Assembly: GCF_900129495.1 (NCBI RefSeq)
Contig: NZ_FQVX01000002.1
Location: 992,001-1,056,000, forward strand
Reading direction: 5' to 3'
DNA: 64,000 bases
From: Geodermatophilus nigrescens
GTDB taxonomy: Bacteria > Actinomycetota > Actinomycetes > Mycobacteriales > Geodermatophilaceae
Position 1 is the first letter of the stretch. The number at the start of each line of letters is the position of its first letter. The position numbers and the translations under genes are program-made. The notes below the pieces were generated by a model that did no database searches, was not told the DNA's origin, and saw only the letters and a program-made list of their open reading frames with translations. This document shows, piece by piece, positions 25,843 to 32,613 of the stretch.

Positions 25843-26814
25843 TCAGCTGTCGACGCCGACGGCCTCCTTGGCGACCTCGGCGAGGGCGACCTGCGCGGCG
25901 CTGACCACGCTGGACCGGTTCTTGTGGGTCTCCTCGTAGCGGATCAGCACGCGGATGGCGTGCGGGTCGCGCAGGGCCTTGGCGGCCTTGGCGGCGTCCG
26001 AGGTCGACAGCGAGTCGAAGCCCTTCACCGGCAGCTCGTCGGCGGTGACGTCGCCCAGCTCCTCGCGGGCGGCCTTGGCGGCGTCGGCGGCCTCGCGGTT
26101 GCCCTCGCGGCGGGCGATCCGCTCGGCGCGGCGCAGCGTGGCGGCCCGGCCGACGCTCAGGGTCTCGCGGACGGCGTCGGTGAGGGTGGAGGCCTTGCCG
26201 GCCACCTCGCCGAGCCGGTCGCCCGCGGCCTCGCGGCGCTGCTGGGCGGTGTCGAGGGCCTCGTTCACCCGGTTGGCGACGAAGCGGTACGGCGCGTTGG
26301 CGGCGCGGGCGGCGACACCGGCGACCTGCTGGAACGGGGTGGCCTGCAGCGCGGCGGGGCCGCCCAGCGCCTCCTCGGCGAGCACGACGGTCAGCCACTC
26401 GATGGTGGCCTCGTGGGCGGCGACGAGGCCCTCGGCGAGGCGCTCGACCTTCGCGAGCCCGGCCGCCTGGCCGAGCACCTTGAGGTAGGTGGCGCGGTCG
26501 TGCAGCTGGTGCTCGAGCGAGAGGTCCTGCAGCAGGGCCTCCTCGAGCGGCTCGGCCTGCTCGAAGGTGGCCTTGAGCACGGCGGAGAGCCGGCCGACGA
26601 CGGGGGTGACGACGTCCGGGACGCCACCGAGCTCCCGCAGCTCGGCGGTGATGAGCCGGGTCCGCTCGGCGGCGTTGTCGGCGTTCTGGGTGAGCTCGCG
26701 GCGCACGGCGTCGGTGCGGGCCTGCGAGACGCGGGTGCGGGCGACCTGCTCCTCGGTCTGGGTGAGCAGGACCAGCGCGCGGAGCTGGTTGACGATCTTG
26801 GCGTGGTCGGTCAC
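25843..26814 (-). CDS. Ferritin-like domain helical protein
   Basis: 323 residues, almost entirely helical. The first 165 residues fit a ferritin-like four-helix bundle (TDHAKIVNQLRALVLLTQTE, VLKATFEQAEPLEEALLQDL, HQLHDRATYLKVL, HEATIEWLTVVLAEEALGG) with Glu and His residues that could bind a di-iron centre. The second half is Ala/Arg-rich helices ending in RYEETHKNRSSVVSAAQVAL. GTG at 26814 has GGAG eight bases upstream; TTG at 26829 would add five residues. Upstream, GTTAGC and GGGCAT spaced 14 bases apart on the minus strand suggest a stress-type promoter. Confidence 0.7.
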   Translation of the reverse strand: MTDHAKIVNQLRALVLLTQTEEQVARTRVSQARTDAVRRELTQNADNAAERTRLITAELRELGGVPDVVTPVVGRLSAVLKATFEQAEPLEEALLQDLSLEHQLHDRATYLKVLGQAAGLAKVERLAEGLVAAHEATIEWLTVVLAEEALGGPAALQATPFQQVAGVAARAANAPYRFVANRVNEALDTAQQRREAAGDRLGEVAGKASTLTDAVRETLSVGRAATLRRAERIARREGNREAADAAKAAREELGDVTADELPVKGFDSLSTSDAAKAAKALRDPHAIRVLIRYEETHKNRSSVVSAAQVALAEVAKEAVGVDS

Positions 26815-26914
26815 GACGGAGGACTCCAACGGTCGGGTACGGCCTGACCTCCCAGGTATGCCCCGCCCCGGCCCCTGCTAACTAGAGCAAGCGGATTGCT
26901 AGCGGTGAGGTCGG

Positions 26915-27646
26915 TCACTCCTCCGGGTGAACGAGGTCGGCCTCGATGCCCAGCCGCACGGCGACGTCGTGCATCTCGGCCTCGAAGAGCGAGGCGGCGT
27001 CGTCGAGGGCGAACCGCAGGTGGCCGAAGACCTCCATGCACACCAGCCCGTACAGGCGCACCCAGGAGGACAGGAACACCGCCATGACGCCGAGCGGGAG
27101 CTCGACCGGGAGCTTGGCGCACCAGGCGCGCAGCTGGTCCCGGTAGCGCTCGTCGAGGTCGCCGTCGGCAGGGACGGGGAAGGGCTGCTGCAGGTAGACG
27201 GCGGCCATGAGCGCGGCGAAGACGCCGCCGAAGCGCCGGCCGGCGGCGGCCGCGGGGCCGTCGTCGGCCTTCTCGGGGACGACGCCGTCAGCCGCGTTGC
27301 CGAAGAGCAGGCCGAACTCGGCCGGGTGGTCGATCGCCCAGCGGCGGAAGGTGCGCGCGGCGGTCATCAGCTGCACCCCGGGTCGCGGCGGGGCGACGGC
27401 GTCGCGGGCCTCCTCCAGCCGGTCGCACAGCTCGTCGTAGAGGTCGGCGACCACCCGTTCGACGAGCTCCTCGCGGCTGGCGAAGTAGCGGTAGAGCGCG
27501 GGCGGGGTCAGGCCGACCTCCCGGGCGATCGCCCGCAGTGCCAGGCCCTCGACGCCGTGCTCGACCAGGACACGACGGGCCGCGCCGCGGATGTCGCGCA
27601 GCGTGTCGGCGCGCGCCCGCTCCCGCCTGTTCACCGGTCCGGCCAT
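26915..27646 (-). CDS. TetR/AcrR-family transcriptional repressor
   Basis: 243 residues. The N-terminal helix-turn-helix is clear (ALRAIAREVGLTPPALYRYF), and the C-terminal part, with RRWAIDHPAEFGLLFGN and VRLYGLVCMEVFGHL, matches the WHG-type ligand domain of this family. It is divergent from the MMPL exporter and very likely represses it and itself through the inverted repeats in the 102-base gap. The ligand is probably a hydrophobic compound exported by the pump, which is inference. Confidence 0.92.
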   Translation of the reverse strand: MAGPVNRRERARADTLRDIRGAARRVLVEHGVEGLALRAIAREVGLTPPALYRYFASREELVERVVADLYDELCDRLEEARDAVAPPRPGVQLMTAARTFRRWAIDHPAEFGLLFGNAADGVVPEKADDGPAAAAGRRFGGVFAALMAAVYLQQPFPVPADGDLDERYRDQLRAWCAKLPVELPLGVMAVFLSSWVRLYGLVCMEVFGHLRFALDDAASLFEAEMHDVAVRLGIEADLVHPEE

Positions 27647-27665
27647 CGCCGTCCACCTCCTGCCG

Positions 27666-27720
27666 TTGACATCAGTGAACGGTGTATGCAGAGTTACCGC
27701 CGTTCGCTAACGGCGTTCAC
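27666..27720 (+). promoter_or_regulatory. MMPL promoter and TetR operator candidates
   Basis: A consensus -35 box TTGACA (27666-27671) is followed after 17 bases by CAGAGT. The 19-base element GTTACCGCCGTTCGCTAAC (27693-27711) is an imperfect palindrome with GTTA/TAAC ends, and a wider pair GTGAACG (27675-27681) / CGTTCAC (27714-27720) encloses it. This is the usual layout of a TetR operator overlapping the promoter. Confidence 0.6.
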
Positions 27721-27748
27721 CAATCTATCAGGACGAGGAGGGGTCGCC

Positions 27749-29935
27749 GTGTTCGAGGCCCTCGGACGAGTGGTGTACCGACGACGCCGGCTGGTGCTCG
27801 CGCTCAGCGCGCTGGCCGTCGTCGTGGCGGCCGTGTGGGGCACCGGCGTGTTCGGCCGGCTCACCGGCGGTGGCTTCGACGACCCGGGCAGCGAGAGCTC
27901 CCGCGCCGCGGCGCTCGCCGACAGCGAGCTGGGCCGCGACGCCGCCGACGTCGTCGTCCTGTACCGCAGCGACGACCTGACCGTGGACGACCCGGCCTAC
28001 GCCGAGGCGGTCACCGGCTCGCTGGCCGCGCTGCCCGCCGGCCTGGTCGAGCGGACGACGACGTGGTTCGACGGCGGCGCCCCTCCCCTGGTCAGCGACG
28101 ACCGCCGGTCCACCTACGCCGTGCTGACGCTGGCCGGCGACGCCGACGCGCGCACCGAGGCGCTGGAGGCGATCGAGGACGACCTCGCGGCACCCGGGCT
28201 GGAGGTGTCGGTCGGCGGTGCCGCCACGGTCGAGCGCGACATCAACGACCGGGTCGGCGCGGACATCGCCCGCGCGGAGATGATCTCGCTGCCGGTGCTC
28301 GCGGTGCTGCTCGTCGTCGTGTTCGGCAGCCTGGCCGCGGCGAGCCTGCCGCTGGCGATCGGCGTCACCGCGATCCTCGGCGCCTTCACCGCGCTGCGGG
28401 TGGTCAGCCTGTTCACCGAGGTGTCGGTGTTCGCCGTCAACATCGTGACGATCCTCGGCCTCGGCCTCGCCATCGACTACGGCCTGTTCGTCGTGAGCCG
28501 GTTCCGCGAGGAGGTGCGCCGGCGGGCGAGCGTCGAGGAGGCCCTCGCCCGCACGATGGCCACCGCCGGGCGGACGGTGGCGGTCTCCGGCGTCACGGTC
28601 GCGCTGTCGCTGGCCGGCCTCGTCGTCTTCCCGCAGGTGTTCCTCCGCTCGATGGGCTTCGGCGGGGTGGCCGCGGTGCTCGTCGCGATGCTCGCCGCGC
28701 TGACGCTGCTGCCGGCGCTGCTGGCGGTGCTCGGCCCGCGGGTCGACGCGCTGGCGCTGCCGTGGCACCGGCGCGCGGTGGCCACCGTCCCGGGCCGCGG
28801 CTGGTGGGAGCGGGTCGCCCGCGGGGTGATGCGGCGCCCGGTGCTCGTGACCGTCGCCGTCGTCGGGCTGCTCGTGGTGCTGGCCCTGCCGTTCCTGCGG
28901 GTGCAGTTCGGCGCCATCGACGTCCGCGTGCTGCCGGCCGGCACGGAGAGCCGGGTGGTGGCCGAGACGATCGACGAGGACTTCCCGACCTCGCCGTCGG
29001 GCCCGGTGACCGCCGTCGTCAGCCTGGCCGACCCGGTCGACTCCCCCGCCGGCGCCGCCGCGCTCGAGTCCTACGTGGCCGACGTCGCCGCGCTGCCCCA
29101 GGTGGAGGGCGCCACGGTGACCGGCGCCGAGGGGACGACGGCGCGGGTGTCGGTGGCCTACGCCGGCGACCCGGTCGACGCCGACGCCCGCGCGCTGGTG
29201 GGCGACGTCCGAGACGTGCCGGCGCCGCCGGGCGGCGAGGTGCTCGTCGGCGGGGAGAGCGCGGTGATGACCGACCTGCTCGACAGCCTCGGCTCGCTGC
29301 TGCCGTGGATGGCGCTGCTCGTCGTCGGGACGACGTTCGTGCTGTTGTTCCTCGCCTTCGGCTCGGTGGTGCTGCCGGTCAAGGCGGTGCTGATGAACGT
29401 GCTGTCGCTGGGCGCCTCGTTCGGCGCGCTGGTGTGGATCTTCCAGGACGGCAACCTGTCGGGGCCCCTGGGCTTCACGCCGACCGGCTTCATCGAGGCA
29501 ACGCAGCCGATCCTGGTGCTGGCGATCGTGTTCGGGCTGTCGATGGACTACGAGGTGTTCCTCATGTCCCGCATCCGCGAGCAGTACGACCTCACCGGCG
29601 ACAACACCGCCGCGGTGGCCACCGGGCTGCAGCGCACCGGCGGGATCATCACCAGCGCCGCGCTGCTGCTGCTCGTGGTGATCGGCGCCTTCTCCACGTC
29701 GGGGATCACCTTCATCAAGATGATCGGCGTGGCGATGGCGATCGCCATCGTGGTGGACGCGACCGTCGTCCGGACGCTCCTGGTGCCGGCGACGATGCGG
29801 CTGCTCGGCCGGGCCAACTGGTGGGCGCCGGGGCCGCTGGGCCGCCTCTACGCGCGGTACGGCATCACGGAGTCCGACGACGAGGAGCCCCCGGCGCCGG
29901 CGGCGCGGCCGCTGGAGCCGGCCGGCATGGCCTGA
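27749..29935 (+). CDS. MMPL-family RND-type exporter
   Basis: 728 residues in two repeats. Each has one helix, a large extracytoplasmic loop and a five-to-six-helix bundle. Conserved MMPL motifs include LGLGLAIDYGLFVVSRFREE in the first half and FGLSMDYEVFLMSRIREQYD in the second, carrying the Asp-Tyr pairs of the proton relay. Family members export lipids, siderophores or drugs using proton motive force. GTG at 27749 follows GGACGAGGAGGGG. The divergent TetR gene is the probable regulator. Terminal 30 residues are Pro/Ala-rich and cytosolic. Confidence 0.94.
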   Translation: MFEALGRVVYRRRRLVLALSALAVVVAAVWGTGVFGRLTGGGFDDPGSESSRAAALADSELGRDAADVVVLYRSDDLTVDDPAYAEAVTGSLAALPAGLVERTTTWFDGGAPPLVSDDRRSTYAVLTLAGDADARTEALEAIEDDLAAPGLEVSVGGAATVERDINDRVGADIARAEMISLPVLAVLLVVVFGSLAAASLPLAIGVTAILGAFTALRVVSLFTEVSVFAVNIVTILGLGLAIDYGLFVVSRFREEVRRRASVEEALARTMATAGRTVAVSGVTVALSLAGLVVFPQVFLRSMGFGGVAAVLVAMLAALTLLPALLAVLGPRVDALALPWHRRAVATVPGRGWWERVARGVMRRPVLVTVAVVGLLVVLALPFLRVQFGAIDVRVLPAGTESRVVAETIDEDFPTSPSGPVTAVVSLADPVDSPAGAAALESYVADVAALPQVEGATVTGAEGTTARVSVAYAGDPVDADARALVGDVRDVPAPPGGEVLVGGESAVMTDLLDSLGSLLPWMALLVVGTTFVLLFLAFGSVVLPVKAVLMNVLSLGASFGALVWIFQDGNLSGPLGFTPTGFIEATQPILVLAIVFGLSMDYEVFLMSRIREQYDLTGDNTAAVATGLQRTGGIITSAALLLLVVIGAFSTSGITFIKMIGVAMAIAIVVDATVVRTLLVPATMRLLGRANWWAPGPLGRLYARYGITESDDEEPPAPAARPLEPAGMA

Positions 29936-29961
29936 CCTACCGGGCTCTGCGCCTCGATCGC

Positions 29962-29993
29962 ACCGGCTCCGCGGGACTCCCCGCGGAGCCGGT
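29962..29993. terminator. 13-bp perfect stem between convergent genes
   Basis: Arms ACCGGCTCCGCGG (29962-29974) and complement (29981-29993) with loop GACTCC. It follows the MMPL stop by 26 bases and abuts the stop of the minus-strand micro zinc-ribbon gene, so it can serve both. Confidence 0.7.
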
Positions 29994-29999
29994 GCCGCG

Positions 30000-30143
30000 T
30001 CAGCGGGCGGGAACGGCCGGGGGCACCGGCGGGCGGCGGCGGGTCTCCAGCCGGAGCACCGGCTGGGTCAGCTGCGCCAGCGTGGCGCAGCGCTGGCACA
30101 CCGGGCCGGGGTGCGTCTCGGCGGCGCAGGTCTCACAGAGCAC
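30000..30143 (-). CDS. Micro zinc-ribbon protein A, 47 residues
   Basis: The peptide begins MLCETCAAETHPGPVCQRC: Cys3, Cys6, Cys16 and Cys19 form CX2C-X9-CX2C, a treble-clef or ribbon-type zinc site. The rest is a Leu/Gln helix and a Pro/Arg-rich basic tail. GTG start with AGGAGA seven bases upstream, TGA at 30000, and the downstream terminator all support a real gene. The second micro gene at 31108 has the same Cys spacing plus Pro12-Gly13. It could be a small RNA- or protein-binding adaptor; no function is known. Confidence 0.6.
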   Translation of the reverse strand: MLCETCAAETHPGPVCQRCATLAQLTQPVLRLETRRRPPVPPAVPAR

Positions 30144-30242
30144 GCGGGGTCTCCTCGCTCGGGGTCCGTCGGACCGGGGAGCCAGGACCCTGCCACCCCG
30201 CGCCGACGTGCCCGCGCCGCGTGTGACGGGTGGGACGACTCG

Positions 30243-30383
30243 TCAGCGATCCGTCACCTGGGCGACGTCGCCCGTCGGCCCGGCGCCCCAGCGCGGGCGC
30301 CGGCGGACGACGGCGGTGGCGACCGGACGGGACGCGGGGGCGCAGGCGCAGGCCTGGCCGGAACAGCGGTGCGCGGTGCTCAC
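30243..30383 (-). CDS. Small Cys-containing basic peptide, 46 residues
   Basis: The reading frame starts at GTG 30383 with GGGAGG four to five bases upstream and ends at 30243. It encodes MSTAHRCSGQACACAPASRP and then an Arg/Val-rich basic tail. Three Cys lie within eight residues (7, 12, 14) but do not form a zinc ribbon. It lies 99 bases upstream of micro zinc-ribbon A on the same strand and may share its transcript. Support is the ribosome binding site and context only. The 237 bases between this gene and the Nudix gene hold nothing else I can support. Confidence 0.4.
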   Translation of the reverse strand: MSTAHRCSGQACACAPASRPVATAVVRRRPRWGAGPTGDVAQVTDR

Positions 30384-30620
30384 GGGACCTCCCGGTGACG
30401 GTGGCCGCCGAGGGTGACAGCTCCCGCGCCCCGGCGACAGCGCCGGCGCCGCGGTGGGACGAAGCGTCACCCGACCGACCCACGCCGTTCCCCCGGCCGG
30501 TACCGGGGACGCCGTGCGGCCACCCGCGCGCCGCTCATCGACCCGGTGCTGCCTCGGCGCCCGGGAGACGACCGCAGGTCGACAACGGGCGTCGACAACC
30601 GGCGGGGACGACCGTCGTGA

Positions 30621-31076
30621 TCAGGCGAGCAGCGCCGCCAGGCGGTCGAGGTAGGGCACCTGCCCCTTCACCAGCTTGACCCGTGCCTCGTCGAGACCGA
30701 ACCAGGCGGCCCGGTCCACCTCCGGGAAGTGCTGGACCCGCCCCGACCGCGGCGGCCACTCGAGCTCGAACGTGCCGCTGACGATCGCGCCGGCGTCGAG
30801 GTCGCCCTCCCCCGCCCACACGGTGAGCAGCTTCGACCCGGCCCGCAGCTCACCGAGCGGGATCAGCGCCGCCGCGGGCACGGGGCTGCCGAGCTCCTCC
30901 TCGAACTCGCGCCGGGCTGCGGCGAGCGGCTCCTCGTCGTCGCCGTGCTCGCCCTTCGGGATCGACCAGGCGCCGTCGTCCTTCCGCGCCCAGAACGGCC
31001 CGCCCATGTGGCCGAGCAGCACCTGCGGCGCGGGGGCGAGCCGGTACAGCAGGATCCCCGCGCTCCGCCTCGGCAC
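30621..31076 (-). CDS. Nudix hydrolase
   Basis: 151 residues. The Nudix box is complete: G in KGEHGDDEE, then AARREFEEELG, matching GX5EX7REUXEEXGU at about residues 43-65. The N terminus RRSAGILLYRLAP and the context WARKDDGAWSIPKGE resemble the DATP pyrophosphohydrolase-like group often labelled NTP pyrophosphohydrolase with YRLxx start. It cleaves a nucleoside diphosphate linked to another group; substrate unknown. GTG start at 31076 with GAGGGTGG upstream. The micro zinc-ribbon gene B ends 31 bases upstream, so the two are probably cotranscribed. Confidence 0.88.
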   Translation of the reverse strand: MPRRSAGILLYRLAPAPQVLLGHMGGPFWARKDDGAWSIPKGEHGDDEEPLAAARREFEEELGSPVPAAALIPLGELRAGSKLLTVWAGEGDLDAGAIVSGTFELEWPPRSGRVQHFPEVDRAAWFGLDEARVKLVKGQVPYLDRLAALLA

Positions 31077-31107
31077 CGGCCCACCCTCGCACGGGCGGCG
31101 CCCCGGC

Positions 31108-31215
31108 TCAGTCGAGCGGGCGGCGACCGCCCGTCGGTACGGGCGCCGCCCGGCGCCCGCAGCCGTGGCAGAACCGTCCGGGCAGCCGCCTCGTCCCGCA
31201 GTGCTCGCACGCCAT
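31108..31215 (-). CDS. Micro zinc-ribbon protein B, 35 residues
   Basis: The peptide starts MACEHCGTRRLPGRFCHGCG: Cys3, Cys6, Cys16, Cys19 in CX2C-X9-CX2C with Pro12-Gly13, identical in spacing to micro protein A 965 bases away. A basic tail follows. ATG 31215 has GGAGGAGG six bases upstream, an excellent ribosome binding site. It precedes the Nudix gene by 31 bases. The two micro genes look like paralogues or members of one structural class. Confidence 0.6.
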   Translation of the reverse strand: MACEHCGTRRLPGRFCHGCGRRAAPVPTGGRRPLD

Positions 31216-31324
31216 CTCCGGCCTCCTCCGTCAGCGGGTGGAGACCGCAGGCTGCCGGGCGGCGGTCCCGCCCGGGGCGCCGACACCGGCGGTGGGACGA
31301 GTCGTCACGCGACCGTCACACCGG

Positions 31325-31864
31325 TCAGCGGCAGCCGTCGGGCCCGGGGCGGTGCCCGCCAACGGGGCCGTTCCCGCGCCCGTGGCCGTTGCCCGGGCCG
31401 TCGCCGCGCCCCGGGCCGTCGTCGCACGGGGCGGGGACCACGGGCGCGATGGGCGGGGGCGGGGTCGCGGGCACCTCGAGCTCCGGCGTCGCGGTGGGCG
31501 CGGGCTCCTCCGCGACCGGGGCGGGCTCCGGGTCCGGCGACGGCGCGGCCTCCGACGCGGGCTCCGGCGCCGAGGGCGGCACCGCGGTCCGCCCCGCCGG
31601 CGGCGCGCTCGCCGGCGCGGGCCCCGACAGCGGCGGCGCCTCGGGCGCTCCACCCCCGCGTACGGCCGGGGCGACCAGCACGGCCAGCCCGGCGACGAGC
31701 AGCACCAGGACCGCCGCGCCGACGCCGACCCACCGCCGGCGCACCCCCGCCGGCGCCGCGCGGTGCCGGGACCGGGTGGGCAGCACGTCGGTGTCCTGCT
31801 CCCCCGCGGGGTCGACGGCGGGGTCGGTTGCGGGGTCGACCGGGTCGAGGCGGGCGGTGTCCAT
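31325..31864 (-). CDS. Pro/Ala-rich single-pass membrane protein
   Basis: 179 residues: Asp/Pro-rich N terminus, one transmembrane helix (WVGVGAAVLVLLVAGLAVLV), then a long Pro/Ala/Glu-rich stalk and a Gly/Asn/His-rich tail ending PGPDGCR with one of two Cys (the other is in APCDDGPG), which could form a disulfide. The low-complexity tail would extend into or through the cell wall. ATG start. No family is recognised. Confidence 0.6.
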   Translation of the reverse strand: MDTARLDPVDPATDPAVDPAGEQDTDVLPTRSRHRAAPAGVRRRWVGVGAAVLVLLVAGLAVLVAPAVRGGGAPEAPPLSGPAPASAPPAGRTAVPPSAPEPASEAAPSPDPEPAPVAEEPAPTATPELEVPATPPPPIAPVVPAPCDDGPGRGDGPGNGHGRGNGPVGGHRPGPDGCR

Positions 31865-31950
31865 CCGGGCGAACCTACGGAGCGGGCGGGCCGGATCCGT
31901 TTCGCGACCCGCGGGCGGGCCGCCGGCCCGTCACACCCGCCCCAGGAGGG

Positions 31951-31989
31951 GCGGCTCCTCCCGGGAGGGGGTCACCCGGGAGGAGCCGC
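31951..31989. terminator. 15-bp stem at the end of the hyu operon
   Basis: Arms GCGGCTCCTCCCGGG (31951-31965) and complement (31975-31989), nine-base loop, three bases past the minus-strand stop at 31993. A smaller CGCCCC/GGGGCG hairpin overlaps it. Confidence 0.7.
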
Positions 31990-31992
31990 GGT

Positions 31993-32613
31993 CTACCCGC
32001 GCCCCAGGTGGGCGAGCGCCTCGGCGAGGCCGGTCACGTCGGCGTACTTGGCGTCGAGGTCGGCCAGGTTGTTCTCGTGCAGCGCCGCGCTCCGGTCGGC
32101 GCACGCCTCCCGCACCACCTGCGGGCGGAAGCCGGAGTTGAGCGCGTCCATCGCCGTGGCCCGCACGCACCCCGAGGTCGAGACGCCGGCGACGACCACC
32201 GTGTCCACCCCGGCAGCGTGCAGGGTGGAGGCGAGCGAGGTGCCGGAGAACGCCGACGCGTACTGCTTGACCACCACCGGCTCCCCCGGCGACGGCGTCA
32301 GCGCGAGCCGGCCCCAGTCCCCGGGCGCGTCCTCCGCGAAGGCGGCCAGCGCCGGCACCTTGCGCACGAACAGCCCGCCGTCGGCGAGCCCGGCCGCGTA
32401 GCGCACCGCCGTCCAGACGACGGGGTGCCCGCCGGCGCGGGCGGCCTCCACCAGCGCCCGCGCCGCCTCCACCGCGGGCGCCGGGTCCGGCAGCGCGAAC
32501 GGCCCGCCGGGCTCGGTGTAGGCGCGGCAGAGGTCGATCACCAGCACGGCCGGGCGGGTCCCCCAGCCCACCCGGCCGGAGAACGCCGAGCCGTGCGGCC
32601 CGGCACCGGTCAC
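31993..32613 (-). CDS. Isochorismatase-family cysteine hydrolase (N-carbamoylsarcosine amidase-like)
   Basis: 206 residues. The catalytic triad of the family is visible: Asp in AVLVIDLCRAY, Lys in VVVKQYASAFSGTSL, and Cys in GVSTSGCVRATAMDAL preceded by the cis-peptide region. N-carbamoylsarcosine amidase releases ammonia and CO2 from the ring-opened product of N-methylhydantoin; the neighbouring hyuA/hyuB genes make that role attractive but other amides are possible. The GTG start overlaps the hyuB stop by four bases. Confidence 0.85.
   Translation of the reverse strand: MTGAGPHGSAFSGRVGWGTRPAVLVIDLCRAYTEPGGPFALPDPAPAVEAARALVEAARAGGHPVVWTAVRYAAGLADGGLFVRKVPALAAFAEDAPGDWGRLALTPSPGEPVVVKQYASAFSGTSLASTLHAAGVDTVVVAGVSTSGCVRATAMDALNSGFRPQVVREACADRSAALHENNLADLDAKYADVTGLAEALAHLGRG

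Noticed and set aside
30130..30143. CAGAGCAC at the start of micro zinc-ribbon gene A as another repeat half-site
   Set aside because: Only eight bases match and they are explained by the coding sequence and start codon.
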